DNA of 64,000 nt from Antedon mediterranea (Eukaryota; Echinodermata; Crinoidea; Comatulida; Antedonidae): positions 14,795,001 through 14,859,000 of the forward strand of contig NC_092680.1 in the NCBI RefSeq assembly GCF_964355755.1, given 5' to 3'. The position numbers were made by a program, and so were the translations under genes. This document shows positions 1 through 11,459 of this stretch, piece by piece. The notes beneath the pieces are model-generated. The model did not search any database, had not been told where the DNA came from, and saw nothing but the letters and a program-made list of their open reading frames with translations. Every line of letters begins with the position of its first letter. The first letter of the stretch is position 1.

Positions 1-288
1 TTGCATTTTATAGTTGGTTTGCGTTTAAACGTGTAGTCAACAACTCTATTATTAATAACTTTCCACTGTTTGGCTCTTAAATACGCAGGTAAACACCGTC
101 CAAGGCAGTCACCCAGATTAACATACCATCCAAACAAGTCATTAAGGGGGTGTTATTAAGACAGTAAAATGACTTTGCATAGTAGTGATTGGTGATTAAC
201 ACAACCCCACCCCGTTTTTGGCCAAACAATATTTTTTTTTTTGTGTTTTCAATTAAAATGTTAAAAAAAATGTACATCGTGGAGAAAT
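1..288. other. No gene recognised at left edge
   Basis: AT-rich sequence with a long T run near 231-242. No convincing coding exon was seen. Upstream exons of the OB-fold gene that follows could lie here or beyond the window edge. Confidence 0.3.
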
Positions 289-2244
289 TTGAAAAACGAA
301 AGGGGGGGTTATTTTGGAGTGGGCATGATAATTGAAGAAGGGGGTAAAATGGTTATCAGTTGTTATGTAAATGATGTTGAGTCTCCAAGCATGAGCAAAT
401 TGATGACTTTGGAAACTGGTGTAAAGGTGATAATTACAGACGTAATTGGAGGAAATGATTGTTTGAGGTTAACAGCAAAATCTAAGGTAATGTTTTTAGT
501 TCGTTATTATTTACTTGTTTAAAATGATGTTTAGTTTTGTTAACTGCGCATGGATATAGAAAATCTTGTAAATTGAAGACCTAGTCTAGGAGGCCTAGTC
601 CTGGAAGAAATAATACAGAAGTTACAATATAGGCCTATACTGTAGTATAAAACTTAATTGAGTTGAGTTTAGTCATATTATCAATACTTTAGATTTTAGA
701 TTTTAAATATTTCATGAGAATTTGTTAGGCCTAATTTCCGTTTTTTATTATTTGCGATTGTAGGTCATGACGAAAGTGGCAAACTTCAATGTTGACATGG
801 GGGTAATAAACAATTTTATCCGACCAGAAGTTGTGTCTCTATCGGAGGCGAAGGGTAGTCCACAGAAGAAACGAATTTCGGTGCAGGGATGTGTTGTTGA
901 GGTAATTTTATATTTCATTTATTTATTTTTTTACATATTTATGAATAGGTTTATTAAAAATTGTTGAAATTGAGAATAATTCAGAATTTCGGATAATAAT
1001 GCTGGGGTAAGTATTAGGAATTTTGTTTAAATTCCTAGTTGAAATGAAAGTGTGATTGATAGTTTTGAGTTATGTAAAATTATGAAATGTTATTACTAAT
1101 TCGTATAAGAGAAGATCGACAACGTTAGGAAATGGAGATACAAAGATGGAAGTAGTGCTGTGGGGTGAGGCGGCAGCATCCACCTTTGACTTAGTGGCAA
1201 ATGATGTGATAATCAGTGCAGTTGTTGTGCAGGACAGACAACTAAGAAGTACGCCGTCGACGGTGGTAGAAGTAAGTTTTGTTTTGTTATAACTACTTTA
1301 AACTGAAATTCTATTTTTTTATATTGGAACAAAAAATTATTAATTATGATTTAATTTCCAGCTATTGTAAATGAATATCGAGTAGAAAGAATTGTATAAT
1401 CGACATCGCTCTGTATTGTCAAACTCCATTTGTTTAACCAATTAGTAGTGTCATTTAAATTACTAATCAATATTAATTATATTTTATATTTGGTTTGTAT
1501 TATAGGCGAATGGTATGGATAGCGTAGAGGGTGCGATTATTGCTGTTGGCGACACCAGTGATGGGTATGTAAAATTCTACATTATTGTATTGATGCTTGT
1601 ACAGTGTTATTGAATGTTTTAAAAGGGAAATTGTGACATAACCATATTTTTTAAAATAAACGCCCCGGAGTGTTATTTGTTAAGTGGTGGTTGCGCTCCC
1701 TCGATAGCCTAGTAAAAAAAAAACAATAAAATCAGAGACTTCTGTTACAGTGGGGGACTCAAACGCTCACATTATCTTATCAGTTAAAAATTGACATGCA
1801 CCCCCACATTTTGCTTCAAGGATGGATCCACATGGATGCGCCATCCTGGCGCAAACGCGCTGGATCCGCCCTTGAACATGAAGTTTCATGTTTAAGATTA
1901 TTAAACATTTAACATGTTTAAGATTATTACTATCGTTTTTTAATGTAAATCCACAAAAATATACAATAACTTTGAAAATGAAAATCAACATATTTGTGTT
2001 AACAAGTAATATAAAAACTGTATATTTTTTTTTCATTAAACTTCACTTCACTTAACAGACATGGAATATTTTAGTATTAAATTTATAACACAACAATATT
2101 TGAATGCTATTTTGTAGTAATGCTGTTTAAATTTATTTTTATTTTAGATATCCAGTCGATATTTATTTGGAAACAGAAGAATGTTTAAAGCTTCCGGAAA
2201 GTGCACATTTTCATTTTCAGAAAGAGAGTACCAACGAGGATTAA
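289..2244 (+). CDS. RPA-like OB-fold protein, copy 1 (five exons, 5' end open)
   Basis: Predicted exons are 289-486, 764-901, 1110-1271, 1506-1564 and 2148-2244, all with GT/AG borders. The phases agree throughout and give at least 217 residues ending at a TAA. The third exon carries the core motif VVLWGEAA followed by a hydrophobic strand (VIISAVVV) and STPSTVVE. This resembles the strand order of an RPA1-type OB fold (basic-strand, LG-D, LWG, then an S-S-S strand). The product would therefore bind single-stranded nucleic acid, which is inferred from the fold only. The first exon shows no ATG at its start (first codon TTG), so it is probably an internal exon and the true start is unknown. 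Two related copies lie at 23018 and 27003. Copy 1 ends without the HECT part seen in copy 2. A Helitron on the same strand begins about 340 bp downstream. Confidence 0.55.
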
Positions 2245-2584
2245 CCGAACCGAAAGTATTACATATCAGCAACAATGAAAGCAAAATTTAAAGCAAAATC
2301 TCCACTGGATGAATTATTTAAAGCAAAATCTCCACTGGATGAATTGAAACGAAATCTTAAATCTTTTTATAGACAGCAGTCTATTATCTATCTATCTATC
2401 TAAATCTATCTATCTATCTATAGAAAGTTTATCAAGGCTTTTGCAGAACCAAAAAAATTAGGCATAGTGAATATAAACATTGTTGTCTCGAAACACAATT
2501 TGGAAAGATAAATATAAGTTTAGCAGAAAAAAAACATATTTGTATAAAGTAATTACGAAGTAGAATACATCAATTGTATAGAAT
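2245..2584. repeat. 30-bp direct duplication and TCTA tract
   Basis: Just after the OB-gene stop, a 30-bp unit containing AAAGCAAAATCTCC occurs twice in tandem (about 2286-2345). A tetranucleotide TCTA tract follows (about 2388-2421). No gene is seen between this and the Helitron ORF. Confidence 0.7.
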
Positions 2585-3202
2585 TTGAAAACAATTTCTG
2601 GATTTGATTGTCCATACATAATGGATACACAATTAATAACCGCTACTATTGGTATGTTGTTTTTAATGTTCTTCTTAATGTTATGCTGCTTTTTTAAGAA
2701 TAATAAAGAAAATACAAACAAAGAGTACAATAATGTCAATACAGCTGGTAATGTTGATAGTGGTATTATAGATACAACAGAATTTGAAACAGTCATTGAT
2801 GAAATCTTGAACCTACTTGACCAATGTTGTTTATCTAAGAATGTCAAAGACATGAGCACTATAAAACTGGAAAATGATGATACATGTAATGTCGATTGTG
2901 AAGTTATCAAAGATACAACAGAATTTAAATATGATATCCTAAACTTATTATCTTATGGTATAGCGCTTGCCTCAGAGTTTAATAAATGTGTTCTATGTAG
3001 TATTGAAGTGAAAGCAGACAATACGTACATAACATGTGACTGTTGCAGTAAACATATCCATGTGACATGTGTAAGAGATATTTTTGAAGACAAGCTATGT
3101 GATTCCAGAGTAATTTGGATTTGCCCAATGTGTGGAAAAAGTAATTTTGCTGGTAATTTGTTGGGCGATAGAGGTATTCCTTGTCATTTCAATAGTATAT
3201 GA
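2585..3202 (+). CDS. Helitron-linked ORF: membrane segment plus PHD-like finger
   Basis: A 205-residue open frame. The likely start is the internal Met of MDTQLIT at about 2621, because the same MDTQ start recurs in the second copy at 13679. Residues about 20-37 form a strongly hydrophobic, Leu/Met/Phe-rich helix ending in CCFF, so a membrane anchor is likely. The middle is acidic. The C-terminal 70 residues carry a Cys4-His-Cys3 pattern (CVLC, CDCC, H-HVTC, then CPMC after a conserved W) typical of a PHD finger. Plant-homeodomain fingers occur in several animal Helitron proteins. The combination with a membrane helix is odd for a DNA-acting protein. A helical packing segment is an alternative reading. 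Confidence 0.55.
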   Translation: MKTISGFDCPYIMDTQLITATIGMLFLMFFLMLCCFFKNNKENTNKEYNNVNTAGNVDSGIIDTTEFETVIDEILNLLDQCCLSKNVKDMSTIKLENDDTCNVDCEVIKDTTEFKYDILNLLSYGIALASEFNKCVLCSIEVKADNTYITCDCCSKHIHVTCVRDIFEDKLCDSRVIWICPMCGKSNFAGNLLGDRGIPCHFNSI

Positions 3203-3477
3203 TTCTAGAACATGATGAGTATGTCACTAACTTTCAAGAATTAACTAAAAATGAGTCCAAGTCCAACCAACAGAATATAAAAAAGTGAAGATTTACTTGA
3301 TAGTAAATGGATAAAGGTAAGATCAAGAAAAAGTACCAATAACAGAAAAAAAAGGAAATAAAAAAAGAGGGAATAAGAAACGAAGAAAGCGGGTAATAAA
3401 TGGTATAACTATAGAGCCAAAGTGTTACATATATTGGTAAAGCTGTAAAAGATTTCTATGAAAGACGAAACAAGAAA

Positions 3478-4420
3478 ATGAAAGTGAATCAAAATGTGGA
3501 TAGAAAAAACAATGACGGGGATGTACTAGACAATTCACAAACAATAAGCGCTGATGTAAGTAGGCCTACAAGTGGTGTTTTTTCAGAAGTAAACAATACA
3601 AAAATAACGAACACAATACAACAAGTTTCTGGTGGTGGTGGTTTTAACATGAAACAATTACGAAAAAAAGGTCGTTTTGTCAAAAGTAAGAGGTCAAATA
3701 AGAAAGAATCACAAGAAAAGAATGATAGTGAAAATAATATTTCAGATTACTTGGCTAATGATGACAATTTAAAAATAAAACGTAATGAAGACAACATTTA
3801 CACAACAGCTAGTGATGAACCAAAGAGTAATAACAAAATTAATCATCAACTAACAATCATTAGATAGTAGTTTTGATGATCATAAAATATTAATAATTGA
3901 TAAGGAACAAACAAAAACATCCAATGGAAAAATTAGGCAAAATACACAACCTAGAAATGAATTTAAACAATATAATATGAATGATGATAACAGTGTCGAT
4001 ATTAAAGTTTCAACCAATGCATGCAATATATCTGATGATGATACTAAAGACGTTGCGTCGTTTAAAGAATATAAAAGTGTTGTAAACCCATGTAATAGTA
4101 TTACTAATAATAGAACTATAGCACAGGGTAGTTTTAATCAAGGGAATCCTAGATTTGGCTATGCACATGGTAAACAGTGTGTTGCAAATAGTCTTGTAGC
4201 TATTCTTTATTCAACTTAAAGAGGAATGGAAATGTATTTTACACAAAAGATCTTGACACAATATTGACTCTTTTGGAAATGAATTGTACTACTATTGTAA
4301 CACACAAGAGAATATAAATCTATTAACTGTTTACAAGTTGGTATTTTGTGGAATGTATAATTGCTCTAATGGGAGTTACTATAAACACTTGTTGATGTCC
4401 AGTGGTCCAATTTGCCCTAG
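3478..4420 (+). pseudogene. Helitron linker and first half of GKQC cysteine-protease-like domain
   Basis: Frames at 3478-3867 and 3977-4219 are Lys/Asn/Ser-rich, low-complexity linker. The second ends in a conserved block (QGNPRF...GKQCVANSL) that fits the Gln-Cys active-site start of a peptidase C76-like, papain-fold domain. Frameshifts follow, with decayed sequence to about 4420. The matching Asp-His part lies at 6870-6890, beyond the Harbinger insertion. The family assignment rests on motif memory and is uncertain. The reading as a conserved transposon domain is firmer. Confidence 0.45.
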
Positions 4421-4940
4421 CTTTCACTGAGGTGAAGGTGATGTGACATCCCCCCCCCCCCCCCTTAATGACTATTCCTCATCATCAAAGAATGTTCCTT
4501 TGTTCCAAATAGTCCCCTCCCAGTACATGCATATTAATTAGGACTGTTCCTTAAATATGAATGTACTGGCTAAGAGGGAGAGAGTTAACAAATTTATAAA
4601 GAGAGAAGAAAACGTTTATAATAGAGAGGATACATTATTAAGCTCGAGTCCCAAGATCAGGTTTTTTCTTCCGTCTTCCAAAGGGACTTATATTGATTGA
4701 TAGGACGTCAGGAGAAGAGTGTTGCAATCCCACAGTCATTTCTTCACTTGGTCACTAATGACCTACTTTTTGAATAGAATGTCATAAGCTTGCAATTTAG
4801 GGACAATCTTTGTATATTGTAGGTATTCAAGGATTGACCTTGTCAACCATTGTGTAAATACTTTCTATGCTCTCTGCTTTGCTATTCATTTATCATTTAG
4901 AATTCAATTGTGATATTGTATATTCTTAATACAAATCAAA

Positions 4941-5162
4941 ATGGATTTAGTGTTACTTTCGAAAGTTTTGATCATTTTGTATATGGTAAGAGAACTAAAT
5001 AAACGCAAGCAGAAGAAAAAACGATTGCAAAAGAAACGCAGTGTGTGGGTGAAACCATGGATACAGCGGCGAAAATCCCATGGAGCATACCATGATTTAA
5101 TAAAGGAACTGGAAGTAGAAAACATAGAAAAATATAATAATTTTATCTATAATTATATATAA
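4941..5162 (+). pseudogene. Harbinger transposase N-terminal fragment
   Basis: A 73-residue frame. A hydrophobic start is followed by a Lys/Arg-rich stretch and the block WVKPWIQRRKSHGAYHDL...ELE, which is the conserved entry of HARBI1-type nucleases (W-V-PW---R---GA---L--EL). The DDE catalytic domain is absent, so the copy cannot encode an active transposase. It is probably an internally deleted derivative replaced or interrupted by the nested element. Confidence 0.7.
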
Positions 5163-5405
5163 ATATATAATATATTATGACTTTTAATAACACTTTATAA
5201 TCTTTGTATTCAACTCCTAACTAAAGTTATTTCAAGTATCTATAATCAAAAGATATATAGTGAACTATATTATATCTCTCTGCTACAATATTCAGATGTT
5301 GATCCCTACCAAGCCAAATTCCTGCCCATCTGATTGGCTATTGGTGTAAAAAACTGGTGTCAGTTTCGTTAATAATAGGACATGCACTAAAACTATTACT
5401 AACTA

Positions 5406-6320
5406 CCGTATTTTCCGGAGTATAGGTCGACCCCAAGTATAAGTCGACCCCCAACTTTGACCTAGAATATCGTTGATTTTGGTATGACCTGAATATAAGT
5501 CGACCCCCAAAATCGGCTAATAACACAACTTACTTTAAAGTTCAAAGAAGGCTAGAAATGTATGAAATGTGGTTGTTTGTTTATACAATTATTAAAGTGT
5601 AGGCCTAATCAATATCGGACGGACGTAATCACAACGGCTTCGCCGCCGTCTTCGCCAGCCTATAATAAATGACAGCGATGTAGCGTTACAGTACTTGCCA
5701 TCAGCGATGTTTTTTCGCGTCACTCGAATAAATTAAAACGAGTTTTTCGTTAGGAGGCTTATTAATTGTACAGGCGAGTAGTTGTAAATCGCGTTATCTG
5801 TAAATGTACACGCGCCGGACTGAGGAGAATTTATTTTATGAATAGACATGCGCAGTAATTGTAATTACGAACAAACAAACAAACTGCGCATGTGTATAGA
5901 TGAAAATATCGCGCAATAACAAACATGCTGCATGGACATTCCAACATCGTGTAGTTCGTTTTGTGGTGTGTGTTACGAAGCATATGAAACACAAACGAAA
6001 ACTATTTATTCTTAATTATTTTAATAAAAGCGTAATATAAACATCAAAATTAATCTTTGTTATATATTAATAGTACTTGTACCAGTACTTGTTGGAGTTG
6101 TATTATTTTGTACAATGTAGGTATTATTAAATTGAAAACTCCTGTGAGTGATTGATGATAGGCCACTGACCTTGCTAGGCCTTGACAGCTGACGGCTTTT
6201 GAACGAATTTTTTCGGCTTGATTTTTTTCAAAAATCGCATGGTCGGAGTATAAGTCGACCCCCCGATTTTGCAATTAAAATTTTCCCACAAAGTCTCGAC
6301 CTATACTCCGGAAAATACGG
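5406..6320. mobile_element. Nested TIR element, CCGTATTTTCCGGA ends, TA site
   Basis: Inverted ends begin CCGTATTTTCCGGAGTATA and are flanked by TA (5404-5405, 6321-6322). Subterminal copies of ATAAGTCGACCCCC occur near both ends in opposite orientation. No transposase is visible in about 915 bp, so it is non-autonomous. Elements with this TIR are widespread in animal genomes. The superfamily was not decided here; a TA duplication would suit Tc1/mariner. Confidence 0.75.
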
Positions 6321-6620
6321 TAAGTCACTATTTTCTCTCTTTTATACACAAGGGAGCAGTTAAAATAATAGATTTGACCCTAAAGGTGACTGGAAACAGG
6401 CACTTTCCATCAATCAATACAGTGTCCCTTTGGAAGACTGAAGAAAAAACCTGATTGATCGTGGGACTCGAGCTTTAGTATTGGAATAAAACTGTTGTCA
6501 CTGGACAAAACCATATTTACTGTTTGTATATTCTGTGACTGTGTGAAATCCTGCCACTGAGACTATATGATATAGTAACGGATACAACAACCGTTACACT
6601 ATATTCAAAAAGATTCCACT

Positions 6621-7380
6621 ATGAATGAGGACCTGTTAATGATTTCTGAACTGCCAAAAGAATTGGATATTTTTGATAACACATTTGTAATATCTCCCAA
6701 AGAATCAGTGTTTGGTATAATAGATGGTAATCTCGAATTGATGGCTGAATATGGAGCCTTGTCATTAAATCAAGCTCTAGAACAAGAATTACACCAATAT
6801 GATGCATGTTTCATGAATTTTAACACAAGTACATTTGCTGTAATTAAACGTGTAAATGGTTTCCTTATTATTTGATTCACATGCAAGAGATCGTGTTGGT
6901 TGTGTTAGTTAAAATGGAAAGAGCATTTTACTTTACAGTACATCTTGGAAAGGTGTGTACAGTTATTGTTCAAGATTAGCAAGGTCAATGAACTGTAATT
7001 TAAATAAAACTGAGTTTGAACTGACTGGTGTAAATGTTCAAAATAAGTCTATGGTTTTATGTTCCGCTTCTTCTGTCATATTAAATGATAATTATGAACA
7101 AAACAACTCAGAACATTTTGATTTTGATGAACCTAGTACGTCTCGCCGATATAGTACCACGACATTACCCGACAAGAATATTGATTCTAAATTTAAAGTA
7201 AAAAGACATTGTAATAAAAAAGGTCATGTTTCAAGAAGTAATAGATGGCACACTAATGACGACATTGAAATTGTTAATGTTGAATATGGAGAAAAACAAG
7301 ACAAGAATTTTGAATTTATTCCGATCTTAGAAAAACAAAAGAAAAACAGGTGTAATAAAGTAGGCATTAATACAAATTAA
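6621..7380 (+). pseudogene. Helitron: second half of protease-like domain and linker
   Basis: This continues the domain broken by the Harbinger insertion. The 6621-6875 frame is followed, after a one-base shift, by the motif FDSHARD (about 6870-6890), the expected Asp-His part of the catalytic set that began with GKQC at about 4170. The frame at 6955-7380 then leads into a Lys/Asn-rich linker. The frameshift and a stop make it non-coding today. Confidence 0.5.
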
Positions 7381-7394
7381 GCAAATTAATGGTG

Positions 7395-7819
7395 TATGAA
7401 ATTGCACGATAAAAACAATTACCATCATTATTTCAGGAACGGAAAATAATCATTTAATTCTAAGAAAAGCAATTGTTAATCATTTATTGGAGACCGATGA
7501 ATTGTTTAGTAATACATTAAGTCATGAATATAGAACAGTTAATGAATATGTGTTTTAAAAAAAAGTAATGGATAATGGAACATGGGCTTCTAATACTGAA
7601 ATAAGTGCAATGGCAGACTTGCTTAATGTAGATATTTATTCATTCAATGATCAACTTTTGACTTGGCAATTGTTTTCAGCACGAAAACAAGGAAGAATAA
7701 ATGACGTTACAACTGACAATGGTATATATATTCTGTACGCCAGAAATGTGCACTTTAATGTAATAGAATCGGTTGACGTGAATCTAAATTATGTTCGAAA
7801 CAATAACAATTGTAGATAG
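7395..7819 (+). pseudogene. Helitron OTU-like cysteine protease domain (damaged)
   Basis: The order of blocks fits an OTU domain: (ISGTENNHLILRKAIV), then NEY, NGTWAS-TEI-AMADLLNVDIY, and a C-terminal HFNVIE carrying the expected His. The start of the domain, where a DGNC box should lie, is degraded. A Cys codon is present near 7401 but a stop interrupts the frame just before it. OTU domains are known in Helitron proteins of animals, including sea urchin and fish. As it stands the product could not be made or active. Confidence 0.6.
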
Positions 7820-8381
7820 TGATCTGGATATCTCATCAGAAATGAATGTACATGACCCTACTGTTATAAAAGATCATTTTTCAAAAGATGACAATGAACG
7901 CAAAAGAAAAGAAAGTCATAAAGTACTTGAAGACGCTATAGGACCCACTGAAAAACGGAGTAAAAATGATGAAAGAGTTTGTTCTAATAACAAAACAAAG
8001 GTATCAAAAAGAAAGAGAAAAACAACTAAAAATATTAAAAGACAAAATAAAAAATTACGAATGAGGATGAAACGTTCAAATGAAACTACAAGTAATGTAG
8101 AAAACGGACAAAAAGTAGAACAATATAACAAAGCGGGTGCCCAGCGAAAGAAATATCAAAATGATTTTGTCTACAGAGAAGAAAAGAAACGCAAAGTTAA
8201 AGAAGCACAGAAAATAAGATATGCTGATGATGATTGTAAATTTCATAAAACGAAAACAGAGAAAGACAAAAGAAAGCCTACAACTGAGAACCCAAATATA
8301 GTCTTAGGGTACGAAGTAGGACGAGAGAAAATTACAAAACTAATTTGGATTACAGAACAAACAAAAAAGCAAAAAGTGTGA
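7791..8381 (+). pseudogene. Helitron Lys/Arg/Glu-rich region
   Basis: A 196-residue frame rich in Lys, Arg, Glu and Asn, with repeats of the pattern KYQND--YREEKKRK, typical of the charged spacer before the Rep part of Helitrons. It overlaps the OTU frame by about 30 bases in another phase, which marks an old frameshift. There are no catalytic motifs. A DNA- or RNA-contact role is possible but not shown. Confidence 0.5.
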
Positions 8382-8461
8382 AAAATTATAAACTTAATGA
8401 CAAATTTAGGCACAATTTAAAAGAAAAAAAGAAAAATATCAAAATAATAAACAAAATCTAT

Positions 8462-8780
8462 CAGCAAGTATCGCAATAATTTGAGGCAAAAATTAGCAGC
8501 AAAGTATCGTAATAATTTGAGAAAAAAATTAGCAGCAAAGTATCGCAATAATTTGAGAAAAAAATTAGCAGCAAAGTATCGTAATACTTTGAGAAAAAAA
8601 TTTGCAGCAAAGTATCGCAATAATTTAAAATTCAGAAAAAACTTAAAGAAAAAATTCCAAGAAAGTATTGGAGTAATTTAAAATTCTGTGAAAAGTCGTA
8701 AGCAAAAGTTTACAGAAAAGTATTGGAGTAATTCAAAATTCTGTGAAAAGTCGTAAGGAAAAGTTTACAGAAAAGTATCA
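8462..8780 (+). repeat. 39-bp in-frame coding repeat, then related units
   Basis: A 39-bp unit encoding LAAKYRNNLRKK-like 13-residue repeats occurs about four times (8481-8625). Two larger diverged units follow, containing GTGAAAAGTCGTAAG (8685-8780). The period is a multiple of three and variation is mostly at single sites, so the array grew while the frame was coding. The 13-residue basic unit resembles the repeated K-YR---K motif seen upstream. Confidence 0.8.
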
Positions 8781-8839
8781 TGGTAATTCAGTGTTCCGCA
8801 AAAATGTTGTTAAAAAAACATGAAGCAGCGTAAAATAAG

Positions 8840-9391
8840 GAAAGGAGAAAAGTTTAATTTTGAAATTGTTTTAACAAAATTTAGGGAAACAATTTCTCAT
8901 GGTCCTGAATATGTTTGTTGTGTATGTTTTAAATGTTATTCAGAAATCAAGTTGTACAATGCACGAAAGCTAAGTACGAAAATAGAACGTGCATAAATGA
9001 AAAATATATTTACATATTTGCAACAATGAATGTAATAATCCATGTCAACTTGCCAAATTACCAAGAGGATATCTATGGATTTGTTTCACATGTCATAGGA
9101 AATTGCGTAGTGGAAAAGTTCCTGCAGAATTCAAACAATTTAGAACTACATGAAATTCCTCCTGAGCTAAACTGTTTAAATAATTTAGAGCAGAATTTGA
9201 TTGTTTTAAATATTCCTTTTATGAAAATAATGAATCTACCAAAAGGTGGGCAACATGGAATACATGGACCAGTTGTATGCGTACCATCAAATACTATTGA
9301 AACTGTAAAAATTCTCCCTAGACCGGAAGCTGAAGATCAGTTAAATATCAGTAAAATTGAAGCGAAAGTTGTCTTACAAAGGTTATTATAA
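8840..9391 (+). pseudogene. Helitron DUF6570-like block
   Basis: Broken frames carry a CVCF zinc-type motif (about 8915) and then the strongly conserved stretch around 9230-9310 (IPFMKIMNLPKGGQHGIHGP, V-VPS). The block normally lies directly before the Rep N-terminal domain in Helitrons of this type. Several frameshifts exist between 8930 and 9180. Its biochemical role is unknown. Confidence 0.6.
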
Positions 9392-9977
9392 ATATAGATT
9401 TGTTAACACAGCCAATGTTATTCAAGCTCTTGAATATTTACAAGATCATAACAAATGGTATTTTGATGTAGCTATTGATGAAATATGGCACAATTAGTAT
9501 TTATCGAAAGAAAACATTGAAAGTGCAACTGCTAATGTAGATGATCAACAAACATGTGTAGAAAACAGTGGTGTTGAAAACAATGATGAAGAAGCAGAAG
9601 ATCGATTGTGTGGTGTTGCGTTCGACACAAGTCTACAACCTGTTGATAGGCGACAAAATTTGATTGATGAATATTTTCGTGATATAATTTGTTGTGCGCC
9701 ATGTGAAAATAATAGCCCTATTGCATTGTCAACAGGTCAACCAACATTCCACGACGCCAGAGATGTTAAAATAACGCTTGGACGATATTTACACAATAGA
9801 TTAATGCATGTAGACAACAGGTTTGCAAAAAATACAGAATTCATATTTTATGCTCAATCTATTTATGAACTTCAACAAATTTTATCGAGTATTTCCATAG
9901 CGTTGAGAAAAGGGTCAGACAAAAAGGATGATTTTAGTAAAGTAACTGTTCATATGTTAGTATGCTCCTGTTTTTAA
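9392..9977 (+). pseudogene. Helitron Rep N-terminal segment (truncated)
   Basis: The frame carries the typical order: a conserved acidic spacer, the GQPTFHDARD area, YLHNRLMHVDNRFAKNTEF, then FYAQSIYELQQILSSISIALRKG. This is the Helitron-like N-terminal region that precedes the HUH nuclease. After VTVHML the sequence stops and within about 40 bp is already at the segment that normally follows the nuclease. The two-His motif and catalytic tyrosines are therefore deleted. Confidence 0.65.
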
Positions 9978-10011
9978 TGAAGATGAAGATAAAAAGTTAT
10001 TAATTTTGTTG

Positions 10012-10800
10012 ATAAGTATATCTCCTGTGCTACGCCATGTGAAATTGTAGATCCTGAACTAAATGAAATTGTTAACAGTGTACAGATTCACAGTAAAAGA
10101 CATTCAAAATCTTGTAAGAAGAAGGGAACCAATTGCAGATTTAACTTTCCAAGACAACCTTCTGAAAAAACATTTGTTATGAGACCTACAATTGTAGTAA
10201 AAAAAAAAGGAAAAGAAAACAATGATGATAAAAATGCCAATGAACAAGCGAAAGAATTATTAACCTCAGTAAAAGATGCTTTGACTAATGAAAAAACGTA
10301 TCAAACTGCATATGAAAATGCAAGTAATCGTATAGCTACTAAAGAACAGATTGTTTTAAAAAGAAACCCTCAAGATGTGTGGGTAAATTAATACAATCCT
10401 TCCTTTACTTAGAGCATGGAATGCTAATATGGATATTCAGTATATAACAAGTGTGTATGCATGTGTTGTCTACATTGCACCATATATGTCGAAAGGTGAA
10501 CGAGAAAAATTAAGTAAAATTGGTCATGTGTATATGAACAATAGAGAAGTGTCTGCGCAAGAAAGTGTCTATCGTGTCTGTGGATTGAGATTGAAAGAAT
10601 GTTCAAGGAAAGTTGAATTTATCCCAGTAGGACCTAATCCAGTTAGAAAGAGTTTACCACTATTAATGTAATTCAAAACAAAGTGGATGATAGTGGAAGT
10701 GCATGGTTGCCAAATAAGCTTGATAAATATAAAGCTCGACCAAAAAGTTCTGAATTTGATGAAATGTGCCTTGCAAATTTTTGTTCTCATTATAGAATGT
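10012..10800 (+). pseudogene. Helitron post-Rep segment
   Basis: Pieces in order are DKYISCATP, a Cys/His-rich spot (HSKRHSKSCKK, CRFNFPR), the 10179-10391 frame, [45 protein letters not shown] and [13 protein letters not shown]. All are standard landmarks between Rep and helicase. Two or three frameshifts and stops separate them. The part is cut by the MITE at 10803. Confidence 0.65.
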
Positions 10801-10802
10801 TA

Positions 10803-10961
10803 AGCCGATTTTCCACTAGGCGAATTTGTTCGAGCGAATCGAATGCGTCAGGTTATACGCATGCGTAGATAGGGATTTGGAAGATGGAAACATGAATACG
10901 CATGCGTATAACCTGACGCTTTCGATTCGCGCTAACAAATTCGCCTAGTGGAAAATCAGCT
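10803..10961. mobile_element. 159-bp MITE with TTA duplication
   Basis: Inverted ends AGCCGATTTTCCACTAGGCG and its partner ending AATCAGCT are flanked by TTA on both sides (10800-10802, 10962-10964). The middle is also palindromic around ACGCATGCGTA. Taking out the element and one TTA leaves an uninterrupted Helitron frame across the join. A 382-bp relative lies at 39834-40215. Confidence 0.9.
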
Positions 10962-10976
10962 TTAAGTACATCAGAA

Positions 10977-11456
10977 ATGAAAAGAAACGCGCAAAGAAAG
11001 AACGTATTTCAATTTAAAAAAATCCAAAAAAGAACAAGAACTGGCAATGCTATATTAAGATACCCTAAGTTTCCAGAAAACAGAGCACCTGAAAAATACT
11101 ATTTGAGTATATTGCAGTTATTTCTGCCATTTCGAACAGATAAACAGTTAAAACCGCCGACATTTGAAACATATCAAGAATTTTATGAGAAAGGATCTGT
11201 CAAATTATGTGGCAGTCAATTGCAAAAAGTAGAGTATATAGTGCAGAGAAACATGGAAAAATATGACAAAAGTGCTGATGATATTAAACAAGCAGAAGAG
11301 GTTTTAGAAAAATTTGGACCACAAGAAGATGCATGGGGCCTATTATGTCCAGAAAATGAAAAAGAAAGATTAGAAAATCCACTGCCAAACGTTGACATTG
11401 ATGATGAAGAAGATGAATTTTTTATTCCAGATTTTGGATTGAACAAAGAAAAGTGA
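10977..11456 (+). pseudogene. Helitron pre-helicase segment
   Basis: A 159-residue frame with IQKRTRTGNA, ILRYPKF, the LQLFLPFRTDKQLKPP block, YEKG, then GPQEDAWGLLCPE, and an acidic end. These blocks stand just before the PIF1-type helicase in intact Helitrons. The frame ends at a stop within a repeated sequence and no Walker A or B motif follows, so the helicase is missing. Confidence 0.65.
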
Positions 11457-11459
11457 ACA

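Larger units (their letters stand above)
4641..6474. mobile_element. PIF/Harbinger element with TTA target duplication
   Basis: The ends are near-perfect inverted repeats of about 60 bp starting AGCTCGAGTCCC and ending GGGACTCGAGCT. Each end is flanked by TTA (4638-4640 and 6475-6477). The TWA target duplication and the internal HARBI1-like fragment agree on the superfamily. The element lies inside the protease-like domain of the Helitron, so it is younger than that insertion. About half of its length is a further nested element (5406-6320). Confidence 0.85.

Noticed and set aside
3977-6890. Integrated herpesvirus-like sequence, from the GKQC/DSH protease-like motifs
   Set aside because: All neighbouring blocks are Helitron landmarks in the right order. 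No virus capsid or polymerase genes are present.
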